From contig NZ_QGGF01000474.1 in NCBI RefSeq assembly GCF_003857015.1, positions 1 through 38,416 of the forward strand: a stretch of 38,416 bases of DNA, given 5' to 3'. Below the pieces are notes generated by a model. It did no database searches, was not told the origin of the DNA, and worked only from the letters and a program-made list of their open reading frames with translations. The DNA is from Micromonospora globispora. Lineage in GTDB: Bacteria; Actinomycetota; Actinomycetes; Mycobacteriales; Micromonosporaceae. Both the position numbers and the translations under genes were made by a program. This document shows positions 23,694 through 32,865 of the stretch, in pieces; positions within the stretch are counted from its first letter, which is position 1; the number at the start of each line of letters is the position of its first letter.

Positions 23694-23710
23694 TGAGACA
23701 CGTTGACTCA
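23694..23710. promoter_or_regulatory. TetR operator O1 with overlapping -35 of the BI-1-like gene
   Basis: TGAGACACGTTGACTCA is an imperfect palindrome fitting TGARACANNNTGMCTYA. It contains TTGACT (23703-23708), a likely -35 element, with CATTAT (23727-23732) as -10 after 18 bp. Confidence 0.65.
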
Positions 23711-23721
23711 CTGCGCATTTC

Positions 23722-23738
23722 TAAGTCATTATGTCTCA
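23722..23738. promoter_or_regulatory. TetR operator O2
   Basis: The minus strand reads TGAGACATAATGACTTA, the same consensus as O1 in opposite orientation, centred 28 bp from O1 and overlapping the probable -10. Confidence 0.65.
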
Positions 23739-23777
23739 CAGAACGTGAAGGTGCCACCGGTTCAAAGGAGTGCCCAG

Positions 23778-24569
23778 ATGAGATCCACCAACCCGGTGCT
23801 GCGGCAACTGGCCACCGCCGCCCATCAGCCCGCGAGCCGCGTCGACGTGCCGGTCGGGTACGGCATGCCGGGCTATCAACACCCGGTGGCCGTGCAGACC
23901 GGCCGGGACGTGATGACCCTCGACGACGTCGTCGTCAAAACCGTGTCACTGCTGGGCGCCACGGTCATGGCCGCGGCGCTGACCTGGGCGCTCGTACCGA
24001 CGACCGCGCTGGCGCCGGTGTGGATCGCCTCGATGGTCATCGGCCTCGTCCTCGGCCTGGTCATCTCGTTCGCGCAGATCACCAACCCGGTGCCGCTGTT
24101 CGCCTACGCGATCGCCGAGGGCGTCTTCCTCGGCGCAGTCAGCGAGGCATTCCAGACCCGCTGGAACGGCATCGTCACGCAGGCCGTCATCGCCACGCTG
24201 AGCGTCTTCTTCGTGATGGCCAGCCTCTACAAGGCCCGCATCATCCGCGCCACACCCAGGTTCACCCGAGTCGTGATCGGGGCGTCCATCAGCCTCGTCG
24301 TCGTGATGCTGCTCAACCTCGTCATCGCGCTGTTCACCGGGTCCGCCGGCCCGCTGCGAGACGGCAGCGGCATCGCCATCATCTTCAGCCTGATCTGCAT
24401 CGTGGTGGCCGCGCTCATGTTCGTCACCAACTTCGCCCAGATCGAGGAGAGCATCGCCGCCGAGCTGCCCCGCAAGTACGGCTGGCTCGGCGCGTACGGC
24501 ATCCTCGTCGAACTGGTCTGGCTGTACCTGGAGATCCTCCGCCTGATCAGCTACTTCCAGGAGGACTGA
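23778..24569 (+). CDS. Bax inhibitor-1/YccA family membrane protein
   Basis: A 263-residue protein: a soluble N-terminus of about 50 residues, then seven hydrophobic segments. Conserved family blocks include NPVPLFAYAIAEGVFLGAVS near residue 107, the FTRVVIGA region and a final IEESIAAELPRKYGWLGAYG, then LEILRLISYF. The YccA branch modulates the FtsH protease in E. coli, and others act as calcium leak channels. ATG 23778 follows AAAGGAG. A fragment of ftsH lies 280 bp downstream, so the functional link may once have been local. It should be repressed by the divergent TetR protein through O1/O2. Confidence 0.9.
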   Translation: MRSTNPVLRQLATAAHQPASRVDVPVGYGMPGYQHPVAVQTGRDVMTLDDVVVKTVSLLGATVMAAALTWALVPTTALAPVWIASMVIGLVLGLVISFAQITNPVPLFAYAIAEGVFLGAVSEAFQTRWNGIVTQAVIATLSVFFVMASLYKARIIRATPRFTRVVIGASISLVVVMLLNLVIALFTGSAGPLRDGSGIAIIFSLICIVVAALMFVTNFAQIEESIAAELPRKYGWLGAYGILVELVWLYLEILRLISYFQED

Positions 24570-24849
24570 CAGTGAGGATGCGGGGTCACCCGGTTGGGTT
24601 GACTCTCCGACTGACCGACGTTGCTGTCCCGCTGCGGATTCGTCGACTTGGTCGGGCGACCCGTTCCTCCACGTGACTGGCAGGGCATCGTGACCTGATA
24701 GCGCCTGCGCAGAGGTCCCGCCGCTGTCCTGCCCACCGTCCCAGCAGGTGCATGCCGACCCTGTTCTGTGCCAGCGAAAGGGACGACGGTTCCGGCATGG
24801 CAGACAGGAAGCACAGGGCCACTGGCGGCGTCGATACTCGGCGTGACAG

Positions 24850-25421
24850 GTGTCGGAGGCCGACCGCTACGGCTACTCCGCCCGTTACCTGCGCGGCCCG
24901 ATCGTCGGCGCGTTGGTCGGACGCGCCGCGGAACAATCCGTGTACGCCGATGTCCCCACGGGCGCGGAAAGCGACCTCGACCAGGTCAGCCGGATCGCCC
25001 GACAGATGGTCGGCCGCTGGGGCATGTCTGAGGCGATCGGCCCGATGACCGTGCTGCCCCACCCCGGCAGCGAGTCCCCGCTCGGCCTCGACGGCCTCGC
25101 CCCCGCCACCAAAGAACTCGCAGATAGCGAGGCCCGCCGGATCGTCGACGAGTGCTACGCCGAGGCGCTGGCCACCCTCGAAGAGCACCGCCAACAGCTC
25201 ACGCCCTCACCCGCACCCTGCTCGATCGGGAAACCCTCGAAGAGCACGCTTCCCGGCCGCCGGCATCCCGGGTGAAGCGGCGCCCGTCGCGCAGGCCCCC
25301 GGCACCCCGCCGGTCCGCTCGTCGCCCGAGAGTGGCGGCGGCCTCCCCGGTGCCCCGTCCGATTCCATGGTCGTGCGGAGATCCGCCGAACGTAGCTGCT
25401 GCCGAACTCGTCGACCAAGGT
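24850..25421 (+). pseudogene. ftsH: FtsH C-terminal (peptidase M41) remnant
   Basis: From 24850 the frame reads EADRYGYSARYLRGPIVGAL, VGRAAEQSVYADVPTGAESD, LDQVSRIARQMVGRWGMSEA, the helical part of the M41 domain that follows the HEXXH zinc site in FtsH, and then EARRIVDECYAEALATLEEH. A shift near 25200 moves the rest (LTRTLLDRETLEEHA, GIPGEAAPVAQAPGTP) to other frames, ending at a TGA near 25421. The membrane, AAA+ and zinc-binding parts are missing. Not functional. 24570-24849 and 25422-25714 hold nothing I recognise. Confidence 0.8.
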
Positions 25422-25717
25422 GAAGAAATCCCCTGCCGCGGTGGCCGCACCGAGTCGCGAGTCCGTCATCGCGCACTGGGTTCTACCGACCCGTCACGGT
25501 GCGGCACCGAGCCGCGGCCTGAAACCCCGGGTTCAGTTCGCCGGTACCGGATGTACGCCAACGGGCCACCGTCTGCTCAACCACCGTCCGGCGTGAACAT
25601 CGATGCGGAGCTCGCCGTGCCGGGCCGCGTCCTTCCGGTAAACCGCCTCCAAGTCGCCATGGACGACTGGTGACAGCAGCCACCGCCCAGCTGACCGCTC
25701 CATGACGCACGCCACTA

Positions 25718-25734
25718 TGAAACATCTTGCCTCA
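25718..25734. promoter_or_regulatory. TetR operator O3 upstream of the DUF1269 gene
   Basis: TGAAACATCTTGCCTCA fits the O1/O2 consensus TGARACANNNTGMCTYA. TTGCCT inside it lies at the same place as the -35 in O1. Confidence 0.65.
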
Positions 25735-25744
25735 CACCTCGTTG

Positions 25745-25761
25745 TAAGGCAGGGTGTCTCA
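25745..25761. promoter_or_regulatory. TetR operator O4
   Basis: The minus strand reads TGAGACACCCTGCCTTA, the same consensus, centred 27 bp from O3. The doubled arrangement copies that at 23.7 kb. Confidence 0.65.
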
Positions 25762-25797
25762 TAGATCGACCAGAGAACCAGTCAACGGAGGAACCCG

Positions 25798-26409
25798 ATG
25801 ACCGTCACCGAATCCGTCGCCCTCATCCGCTTCCCGCAGGCCAGCCACGCCTACCAGGGCCTGTCCGAGCTCCGGCAGCTGGACGCCGACCTGACCAGCC
25901 TCGACATTCGCAGCGCCGCACTGCTGGAACGGCGCCCCGACGGAACCTTGCACATGCCCGAACTCGGCGACGTCTCGATCGGTGCCGGCACCGCCACCGG
26001 TGGTCTCATCGGCATGCTGGTCGGCGTGCTCGGAGGACCGCTCGGCCTGCTCCTCGGCTTCGGCACCGGCACACTGGTCGGAGGCGTCTTCGACATCGAC
26101 CGAGCGACCAAGGTGGACGGCACCCTGGCGCTGCTGTCCCGCGAGATCCCACCGGGCACCACCGTCCTGATCCTCGAGGCGGCCGAAACCACGCCCGAAC
26201 CCCTCGACCAACTGGCCGCCCGCTTCGACGCCACCGTAGAACGCCAGCCGACCTCGGAGGTCACCGCCGAGATCGAAGCCGCCGCCGCTGCGGCCGGGGC
26301 CGCCCAGAAGGAAGCCAACCGGGTCCTCCGCGAACGCAAGCGCGCCGAACTCCGAGCCAAGCTCGACGAGCACATCAACACCGCCAAGCAGAAGCTGAAC
26401 ATCGGCTGA
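25798..26409 (+). CDS. DUF1269 domain-containing protein
   Basis: A 203-residue protein. Residues 1-130 match DUF1269: VALIRFPQASHAYQGLSELR, then a glycine-rich hydrophobic hairpin (GAGTATGGLIGMLVGVLGG, LGLLLGFGTGTLVGG) and PGTTVLILEAAE. The C-terminal 50 residues form an Ala/Lys/Arg/Glu-rich helix or coiled coil. The function is unknown; the hairpin suggests membrane association. ATG 25798 follows ACGGAGGAA. It is a single-gene unit bounded by the O3/O4 operators and a terminator, and by inference is co-regulated with the YccA-like gene. Confidence 0.88.
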   Translation: MTVTESVALIRFPQASHAYQGLSELRQLDADLTSLDIRSAALLERRPDGTLHMPELGDVSIGAGTATGGLIGMLVGVLGGPLGLLLGFGTGTLVGGVFDIDRATKVDGTLALLSREIPPGTTVLILEAAETTPEPLDQLAARFDATVERQPTSEVTAEIEAAAAAAGAAQKEANRVLRERKRAELRAKLDEHINTAKQKLNIG

Positions 26410-26430
26410 CGGCACCGCTCAACGCCGGCA

Positions 26431-26467
26431 GGGCTGCGCGTCGCCACCAATCGACGTCGCGCAGCCC
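26431..26467 (+). terminator. Terminator hairpin after the DUF1269 gene
   Basis: GGGCTGCGCG pairs perfectly with CGCGCAGCCC; the 17-nt loop can extend the stem with CGTCG/CGACG. It starts 21 bp after the stop. Confidence 0.7.
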
Positions 26468-26640
26468 CGCCCGGCCCGACCGCGAATCCTCGGGGGCGTC
26501 CACGCTTGCGTTGACCCTGCGGCTGCCGAGAATGTCGTCCTCCCTGGTCACGGGCCAGTCTGACCACTACACCGGCATTTCACCCGGGGCCAGGCTCCGG
26601 CGCACCTCGAATTGCCGACCGTGACTGGGTGAGAATCCCT

Positions 26641-26960
26641 GTTCGTGCTACTTCGACTGGCGTACTTCGCCGTGACCAACGCGCTGGCGATGGAGCGCCT
26701 GCTACCCATGAGCGACCGGGCCAAGGACGCCGGGATCCGACTGCTCGTACGTCCGGAGACCGTGCTGCACTGGCACCGCAACCTCACCCCAAGCGAGCCG
26801 GTCGGCCACGCACCATCCGATCCGTTCGCGCACCGGCCTACGCCTGTCCTGCGAGAACAGCCCGTGGGGTACATGCGCATCCACGGTGAGTTGCTCGTCC
26901 TCGGGTCAAGGTCGCCCGCAGGTTGCTGGCCTTGATGAGGAGCACCGGCTCACCAGACGA
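26641..26960 (+). pseudogene. Integrase-core transposase remnant (IS3/IS481-like), internally deleted
   Basis: The frame reads LLRLAYFAVTNALAMERLLP then MSDRAKD, jumps to IRLLVRPETVLHWHRNL, and ends GYMRIHGELLVLG. In intact actinobacterial transposases these blocks (LAYLGVTNAFALLRLLP, VRPETVLRWHR, GYRRIHGELLVLG) are separated by the helical region and catalytic core, which are deleted here. Confidence 0.6.
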
Positions 26961-26965
26961 GCGAA

Positions 26966-26996
26966 GCCGGTGCCGGGCATGCGCCCGGCCACCGGC
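26966..26996 (-). terminator. Terminator-like hairpin after the arabinose transport operon
   Basis: GCCGGTGCCGGGC pairs with GCCCGGCCACCGGC apart from one bulged C, with a 4-nt ATGC loop, 54 bp past the mmsB stop. It can end minus-strand transcripts. Confidence 0.6.
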
Positions 26997-27050
26997 CCCG
27001 CCTGTCCTGCGGATCGGCTCAGCGCTGTGTCGCCGCCACGCCCACGGCCG

Positions 27051-28322
27051 TCAGCGCGTCCGGCCGGCGCGACGCTTGGACCACACGTCGAACGCCACGG
27101 CGCCGAGCAGGACCAGCCCCTTGACCAGCATCACCCGCTCGCTCGGCGAACCGATGAGGGACATACCGTTGTTGATCACGGCCATGATCAGGCCGCCAGT
27201 GATCGCACCGGCGACCTTGCCAACGCCGCCCTGCACGGCGGCGCCGCCGATGAAGGCGGCGGCGATGGCGTCGAGTTCGAAGGAGTTGCCGGCGGTCGGA
27301 CCGGCCTGGTTCAGCCGGCCGGCGAAGATGATTCCGGCGATCGCGGCGAGCACGCCCATGTTTACGAAGATCCAGAACGTCACGGCCTTGACCTTGACGC
27401 CGGAGAGACTGGCCGCTTGGAGATTGCCGCCGACCGCGTAGATGTGCCGGCCGAACACCGTCCGCTGGCTGATCAGCGTGTACGCCAGCACGAGAACCGC
27501 CAGCAGCACCAGCACCCACGGCAGGTTCTTGAACCGGGCGATCTGCACGATGATGAACATCAGCACGAGGGCGGCACCGGCCAGCTTCAGGGCGAAGATC
27601 GGCAGCGGGTCGACGGCCTGCCGATAGCCGATCCGGCCGCGCCGGGCCCGCCACTGCACCCCGAAGATGCCGGCGACGGCGAGCACACCGACGATCAGCG
27701 AGAACAGGTCCGCTCCACCCAGCACACCGAGGCCGACATTGCCCAGGAAGCCGGGCGTGAAGCCGTTGGCCAGCGTCCGCACGTTGTCCGGGAACGGGCC
27801 GATGCCCTGGTTGCCCAGCACGGTGAGGGTGAGCGCACGGAAAACCAGCATGCCGGCGAGGGTGACGATGAAGGCCGGGATGCCGAAGTACGCGATCCAG
27901 AAGCCCTGCCAGGCGCCGATCAGCGCGCCCATGACCAGCGTGATTACGATGGCGAGCGGCCAGGACACGTGCTGGTTCACCATGAGTACCGCGGCTATCG
28001 CCCCGGTGACCGCAACGACCGAGCCGGCCGACAGGTCGATGTGGCCGGCGATGATGATCAAGATCATCCCGATCGCCAGGATCAGGATGTATGAGTTCTG
28101 CACGACGATGTTGGAGATGTTCTGCGGCTCCAACAGAGCGCCCTGGGTGAGCACCTCGAACAGGACGATGATCGCCGCGAACGCGATGTAGATGCCGCTC
28201 TGGCGCAGGCCGACCGAGGATCGACTCCTCGGTGTGTTGGTCGGTGGCGAGGTCAGATCCGGGTCCACCGCGACGCTGGTGTTGGTCGGGATCTGGTCGC
28301 TCGTGGGCGCGACGCTGCTCAT
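27051..28322 (-). CDS. mmsB: Sugar ABC transporter permease, MmsB/GguB type
   Basis: A 423-residue permease with a hydrophilic N-terminus of 40 residues, about 10 hydrophobic segments and the BPD_transp_2 signature regions ILAIGMILIIIAGHIDLSAG near residue 80 and RTVFGRHIYAVGGNLQAASL near 288, then NSFELDAIAAAFIGGAA near 350. It forms the membrane channel for the ATPase MmsA and binding protein ChvE. The start ATG 28322 is 7 bp after the mmsA stop, with AAGGAG overlapping that stop. Gene order in an arabinose locus indicates L-arabinose (perhaps also other monosaccharides) as substrate. Confidence 0.93.
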   Translation of the reverse strand: MSSVAPTSDQIPTNTSVAVDPDLTSPPTNTPRSRSSVGLRQSGIYIAFAAIIVLFEVLTQGALLEPQNISNIVVQNSYILILAIGMILIIIAGHIDLSAGSVVAVTGAIAAVLMVNQHVSWPLAIVITLVMGALIGAWQGFWIAYFGIPAFIVTLAGMLVFRALTLTVLGNQGIGPFPDNVRTLANGFTPGFLGNVGLGVLGGADLFSLIVGVLAVAGIFGVQWRARRGRIGYRQAVDPLPIFALKLAGAALVLMFIIVQIARFKNLPWVLVLLAVLVLAYTLISQRTVFGRHIYAVGGNLQAASLSGVKVKAVTFWIFVNMGVLAAIAGIIFAGRLNQAGPTAGNSFELDAIAAAFIGGAAVQGGVGKVAGAITGGLIMAVINNGMSLIGSPSERVMLVKGLVLLGAVAFDVWSKRRAGRTR

Positions 28323-28329
28323 CGGGCCG

Positions 28330-29859
28330 CTACTCCTTTACCGTGGTCATGTACGCCATCAGGCGCTCCGGGGTGGCGTTGGCCCGGGAGAGCTCGCCGG
28401 TGATCCGCCCGGCGGACAGGGCGTAGATCCGGTCGCAGATGCCGAGCAGTTCCGGCAGCTCGGACGAGATGACCAGGATCGCCTTGCCCTGGTCGGCGAG
28501 CCGGTTGATGATCCCGTAGATCTCGTACTTGGCGCCTACGTCGATGCCCCGGGTGGGTTCGTCGAGGATCAGCACGTCCGGATCGGTGAACATCCACTTC
28601 GCCAGCACCACCTTCTGCTGGTTGCCGCCGCTGAGGTTGCCGGTGGTGGAGGCGACGCTCGGCGCCTTGATGTTGAGGCTGGACCGGAACTCCTCGGCGA
28701 CCCGGTACTCCTCGTTGTCGTGGACCCATCCGCGGTTTGCCACCTTCTCCAGCCGGGCCGCGGACACGTTTCGCTTGATGTCTTCGATGAGGTTCAGGCC
28801 GTACCGCTTGCGGTCCTCGGTGGCGTATGCGATGCCGTGCCGGATGGCGTCGCCCACCGTCCGGATCTGGATCTCCTTGCCGTTCTTGAAGACGCGGCCG
28901 GAGATGTCCACTCCGTAGCTGCGGCCGAACACGCTCATCGCGAGTTCGGTCCGGCCGGCACCCATCAGTCCGGCCAGCCCGACGATCTCGCCGCGGCGCA
29001 GGGTCAGGTGGGCTTCGGAGACGACCACCCGGCCGTGTTGCGTGGGGCTGTGCACCGTCCAGTCCTCGATGCGCAGCACCTCCTCACCGATCGTCGACTC
29101 GTGCGGCGGGAACCGGTGTTCGAGGTCGCGGCCAACCATGCCGGAGATGATCCGATCCTCGGTGACCCCGCCGGCGCGCATGTCCAGCGTTTCGATGGTC
29201 CGGCCGTCCCGCAGGATGGTCACGGCGTCGGCGACGGCCTCGATCTCGTTCAGCTTGTGCGAGATGATCACGCAGGTGATCCCCTCATCGCGCAGGCCGC
29301 GCAGCAAGTCGAGCAGGTGCGCGGAGTCCTCGTCGTTCAGGGCTGCGGTCGGCTCGTCGAGGATCAGCAGGCGCACCTCCTTGGAGAGCGCCTTGGCGAT
29401 CTCCACCAGCTGCTGCTTACCCACCCCGAGGTCCCTCGCCGCGGTGGTCGGGTTTTCCCGCAGGCCCACCCGGTTCAGCAGGTCGGCGGCCTCGGCATTG
29501 GTGCGGTTCCAGTCGATGAGGCCCCGCTTGGCCCGTTCGTTGCCCAGGAAGATGTTCTCGGCCAGCGACAGGTACGGGCTCAGCGCCAGCTCCTGATGGA
29601 TGATGACGATGCCGCGCTTTTCGCTGTCGCGGATGCCGGCGAAGTCGCACATCCCGCCGTCGAAGTAGATCTCCCCGTCGTACGACCCGTGCGGGTAGAC
29701 GCCGGACAGCACCTTCATCAGCGTCGACTTGCCGGCGCCATTCTCGCCGCAGATCGCGTGGATCTCGCCGCGTCGCACCTCGAGGTTGACGTCCTGCAGC
29801 GCCTTGACGCCGGGGAAGGTCTTGGTGATCCCCCGCATCTGCAATATCGCGTCGGTCAT
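28330..29859 (-). CDS. mmsA: Sugar ABC transporter ATP-binding protein, MmsA/GguA type
   Basis: A 509-residue protein with two ABC domains. The first has Walker A GENGAGKS (38-45), [12 protein letters not shown] as its signature region and Walker [11 protein letters not shown] near 166. The second has a degenerate Walker A (GLMGAGRTE near 287), signature [10 protein letters not shown] near 400 and [11 protein letters not shown] near 421, the usual asymmetry of carbohydrate-uptake CUT2 ATPases. It powers import through MmsB. Start ATG 29859 follows GAAGG; the 114-bp gap to chvE holds no recognised promoter. Confidence 0.94.
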   Translation of the reverse strand: MTDAILQMRGITKTFPGVKALQDVNLEVRRGEIHAICGENGAGKSTLMKVLSGVYPHGSYDGEIYFDGGMCDFAGIRDSEKRGIVIIHQELALSPYLSLAENIFLGNERAKRGLIDWNRTNAEAADLLNRVGLRENPTTAARDLGVGKQQLVEIAKALSKEVRLLILDEPTAALNDEDSAHLLDLLRGLRDEGITCVIISHKLNEIEAVADAVTILRDGRTIETLDMRAGGVTEDRIISGMVGRDLEHRFPPHESTIGEEVLRIEDWTVHSPTQHGRVVVSEAHLTLRRGEIVGLAGLMGAGRTELAMSVFGRSYGVDISGRVFKNGKEIQIRTVGDAIRHGIAYATEDRKRYGLNLIEDIKRNVSAARLEKVANRGWVHDNEEYRVAEEFRSSLNIKAPSVASTTGNLSGGNQQKVVLAKWMFTDPDVLILDEPTRGIDVGAKYEIYGIINRLADQGKAILVISSELPELLGICDRIYALSAGRITGELSRANATPERLMAYMTTVKE

Positions 29860-29973
29860 GCCCGCCGCCTTCTCGATCAGTTTCGGGTTGAACGGGCGTT
29901 TGTGCCCGCGACGTACAGGCCCGGGCGTCCGGCCGGCAGCGCGGGTAGCGACCGCCAGCCGGACGTCGGGACA

Positions 29974-31101
29974 TTACTTCAGCTGGTCCGCGGTGTAGTA
30001 GCCGGAATCGACGAGCGCCGCCTTGTAGTTGGACTTGTAGACGATCACCGGGTCGAGCAGGTACGACGGAACGACCTTGTTGCCGTTGTCGTAGTCCTTG
30101 GTGTTGTTGACCTCGGGCTTGGCACCCTTGAGCACCGCGTCGGCCATCTTCACCGTGACGTCGGCCAGCTTTCGGGTGTCCTTGTAGATGGTGGCGTACT
30201 GCTCCCCCGCGATGATCGACTTCACCGAGGCGACCTCGGCGTCCTGGCCGGTGACGATCGGGTACGGCTGACCGGCCGTGCCGTAGCCACTGCTCTTCAG
30301 CGCCGACAGGATGCCGATCGACAGACCGTCGTACGGCGACAGCACACCCTGGACCTTCGTGCCGCCGGTATACGTCTTGGTGATCAGGTCCTCCATGCGC
30401 TTCTGCGCCGTGGCGGGGTCCCACCGCAGGATCGCGACGGTCTTGAAGTCCGTCTGCTTGCTCTTGACGACCAGCGTGCCCTTGTCGATGTACGGCTTGA
30501 GCGTGTCCATCGCGCCGTTGAAGAAGAAGGTCGCGTTGTTGTCGTCCGGCGAGCCGGCAAACAACTCGATGTTGAACGGGCCCTTGGCCGTCCCCTCCGA
30601 GCCGTCCTCCTTCTTGAGCCCGAGGCCGACCAGCAGGGAGGTGGCCTGCTGCACGCCGACCTTGTAGTTGTCGAAGGTGGCGTAGTAGTCGACGTTGGGC
30701 GACTTGCGGATCAACCGGTCGTAGGCGATCACCGGGATCTTCTTGTCGGCGGCCTCCTGCAGCTGCGTGGTGATCGCGGTGCCGTCGATCGAGGCGATGA
30801 TGAGCAGCTTGGCGCCCTTGGTGATCTGGTTCTCGATCTGGTTGACCTGGGTCGGGATGTCGTTCTCCGCGTACTGCAGGTCGACCTTGTAGCCGAGCTT
30901 CTCCAGCGCGGCCTTGACGTTGTTGCCGTCGGCGATCCATCGTTCCGACGACTTGGTCGGCATCGTCACGCCGACGAGGGCACCGGCAGAGTCGGCGCTG
31001 CCGCCACCCTGGTCGGCGATCTTGGTGCTCGAACCGCAGGCGGACATGGCCGTGGCCAGTGCCACGGTCACCACCGCGGTGGTCAACCTGGCGAGTCTCA
31101 T
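29974..31101 (-). CDS. chvE: Sugar ABC transporter substrate-binding lipoprotein, ChvE type
   Basis: A 375-residue lipoprotein: signal [20 protein letters not shown] with lipobox Cys22, a short Ser/Gly linker and a periplasmic-binding-protein fold of the ChvE family: [17 protein letters not shown] near residue 45, PVIAYDRLI near 128 and [16 protein letters not shown] near 253. ATG 31101 was preferred to the GTG two codons upstream because GAGGAG then has proper spacing. It delivers the sugar to MmsAB; it lies 82 bp after araA, apparently in one transcript. Confidence 0.92.
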   Translation of the reverse strand: MRLARLTTAVVTVALATAMSACGSSTKIADQGGGSADSAGALVGVTMPTKSSERWIADGNNVKAALEKLGYKVDLQYAENDIPTQVNQIENQITKGAKLLIIASIDGTAITTQLQEAADKKIPVIAYDRLIRKSPNVDYYATFDNYKVGVQQATSLLVGLGLKKEDGSEGTAKGPFNIELFAGSPDDNNATFFFNGAMDTLKPYIDKGTLVVKSKQTDFKTVAILRWDPATAQKRMEDLITKTYTGGTKVQGVLSPYDGLSIGILSALKSSGYGTAGQPYPIVTGQDAEVASVKSIIAGEQYATIYKDTRKLADVTVKMADAVLKGAKPEVNNTKDYDNGNKVVPSYLLDPVIVYKSNYKAALVDSGYYTADQLK

Positions 31102-31157
31102 TCTCACTCCTCAGTGGGATCTGGGAACTGGGATCTGGGGCTGGTAGGGCGGGAGGA

Positions 31158-31177
31158 CCGCCGGCGGGAGCCGGCGG
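31158..31177 (-). terminator. Hairpin between araA and chvE (possible attenuator)
   Basis: CCGCCGGC pairs perfectly with GCCGGCGG around a GGGA loop, just past the araA stop. It has no T tract and may instead stabilise or segment the mRNA so that chvE differs in level. Confidence 0.4.
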
Positions 31178-31183
31178 GAGCGG

Positions 31184-32704
31184 TCAGAAGCCTCGGCTCG
31201 GCAGGCCCTGGGCCAGGCGGTAGTACGCCTGGTTCCAGCGGATCTCGTCGGCGAACCGGCCGCTGCTGGTCAACCCGTCGATGACCAGCAGCTCGGTCTG
31301 CAGCATGGTGGCGAAGTCCCGGAACGTCTCGGTCTGCACCGCCTGACTCAGCACGGTGTGGTGCGGTCCGCCGGCGGTGAGCCAGGACTCCGCCGAGGTG
31401 GACAGATCGGGTGCCGGCTTCCAGACGGCCCGGGCCACCGGCAGGCTCACCAGCGGCTCGTCCGGGCAAACCACCTCGACCTCGTTGAGCACCAGCCGGA
31501 ACCGGTCACCGAGGTCGGCGATGCCGACCACCACGGCCGGTCCGGGACTGGCGTCGAACACCAGCCGGACCGGGTCCTCCCGGCCGCCGATGCCCAATGG
31601 GTGGATCTCGCAGGACGGCTGGCCGTCGGCGATGCTCGGGCAGACCTCGAGCATGTGCGCCCCGAGGATCTTCGGTTCGCCCGGACCGAAGTGGTAGGTG
31701 TAGTCCTCCATGAAGGATGTTCCCCGACCCGGCAGGCCGCCCATCGCCTTGACCGTGGCGAGGAGAGCCGAGGTCTTCCAGTCCCCCTCTCCGCCGAAGC
31801 CGTAGCCGTCGGCCATCAGCCGCTGAACCGCGAGCCCGGGCAGCTGGCGCAGTCCGCCCAGGTCCTCGAAGTTCGTGGTGAAGGCACCGAACCCGCCCTC
31901 GTCGAGAAAGTCGCGCAGGCCCCGCTCGATCCGTGCGGCGTACCGCAGCGAGTCGTGCCGGTCACCGCCGGACTCCAGCCCGGGCGCGAACCGGTAGCTG
32001 TCCGCGTACTCCTCGATGAGGGCGTCCACCGCCTGGTCGGACACGGCGTCCACCCGGGCCACCAGGTCGTTGACCGCGTACGTGTTCACCGAGACGCCGA
32101 ACCGGAGCTCGGCCTCGACCTTGTCCCCCTCGGTCACCGCGACGTCGCGCATGTTGTCGCCGAAGCGGGCCAGCCGCAGCGACCGGAGCCGGGCGTACCC
32201 GCGGGCCGCGTCGACCCAGCGGGCGACCCGGTCTCGCAGCACCGGATCCGACACGTGGCCGGCGACGGTCTTGCGGGCGACGCCGAGCCGGGTCTGCACG
32301 AAGCCGAACTCCCGGTCGCCGTGCGCGGCCTGGTTCAGGTTCATGAAGTCCATGTCGATGCTCTGCCACGGCAGCGCGGCGTTGAGCTGCGTGTGCAGGT
32401 GCAGCATCGGCTTGCGCAGCGCGTCCAGGCCGCTGATCCACATCTTCGCCGGGGAGAAGGTGTGCATCCAGGCGATGACCCCGATGCAGTCGTCCGCCGC
32501 GTTGGCGTCCAGCATCTGCCGCCGGATCGCCGCCGAGTCGGTCAGCACCGGCTTCCAGACGATCTCGGCGTCGATCACCCCGCTGCCGGCCAGCTCGCGC
32601 TGCACCTGCTGCGCCTGGTCGGCCACCTGGGCCTGGGTCTGCGGCCCGTAGAGACCCTGGCTTCCGGTGAGGAACCAGACCTGTTGACGTGCTGCCTGCG
32701 GCAT
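31184..32704 (-). CDS. araA: L-arabinose isomerase
   Basis: A 506-residue enzyme converting L-arabinose to L-ribulose. It begins [14 protein letters not shown], and its active-site residues sit at the E. coli positions or next to them: Glu306 ([10 protein letters not shown]), Glu333 (FMEDYTYH), His350 ([10 protein letters not shown]) and His449 (GGPHHTVLS), the Mn2+ ligands. Length equals the family norm (about 500). Start ATG 32704 follows GAGGAG at a slightly long spacing. It has its own promoter and LacI-type operator 100 bp upstream although it lies after araD, so it heads a second unit araA-chvE-mmsA-mmsB. Confidence 0.96.
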   Translation of the reverse strand: MPQAARQQVWFLTGSQGLYGPQTQAQVADQAQQVQRELAGSGVIDAEIVWKPVLTDSAAIRRQMLDANAADDCIGVIAWMHTFSPAKMWISGLDALRKPMLHLHTQLNAALPWQSIDMDFMNLNQAAHGDREFGFVQTRLGVARKTVAGHVSDPVLRDRVARWVDAARGYARLRSLRLARFGDNMRDVAVTEGDKVEAELRFGVSVNTYAVNDLVARVDAVSDQAVDALIEEYADSYRFAPGLESGGDRHDSLRYAARIERGLRDFLDEGGFGAFTTNFEDLGGLRQLPGLAVQRLMADGYGFGGEGDWKTSALLATVKAMGGLPGRGTSFMEDYTYHFGPGEPKILGAHMLEVCPSIADGQPSCEIHPLGIGGREDPVRLVFDASPGPAVVVGIADLGDRFRLVLNEVEVVCPDEPLVSLPVARAVWKPAPDLSTSAESWLTAGGPHHTVLSQAVQTETFRDFATMLQTELLVIDGLTSSGRFADEIRWNQAYYRLAQGLPSRGF

Positions 32705-32804
32705 GTCGCGTGCGCTCCTCGATATCGGTGCGACTCCCGCTCGACCGGAGCGGGCGGGGTGCTCGCCCGGTGGTCGAAAGAGGACACACGGTGTCGCATC
32801 TCAC

Positions 32805-32833
32805 AGTGTTATCGTTCACATGAATGGCGTCAA
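32805..32833 (-). promoter_or_regulatory. araA promoter with LacI-type operator
   Basis: On the minus strand TTGACG (32828-32833), 17 bp and AACACT (32805-32810) form a promoter. The operator TGTGAACGATAACA (32807-32820) lies between and over the -10, so a bound repressor would block polymerase. Confidence 0.7.
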
Positions 32834-32865
32834 TGAGGGCTTGTTACGGTTACATCACGAGCCGG

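Noticed and set aside
25533..25715. A 60-codon minus-strand frame reading GDLEAVYRKDAARHGELRID
   Set aside because: It looks slightly protein-like but has no start context or known family and lies between the FtsH remnant and the O3 operator; not enough to call a gene.
28192..31284. A 1030-codon open frame on the plus strand
   Set aside because: It is exactly antisense to chvE, mmsA and part of mmsB, whose families are certain. GC-rich third positions keep the opposite frame open; the translation is Asp/Val/Gly/Arg-rich with no domain.
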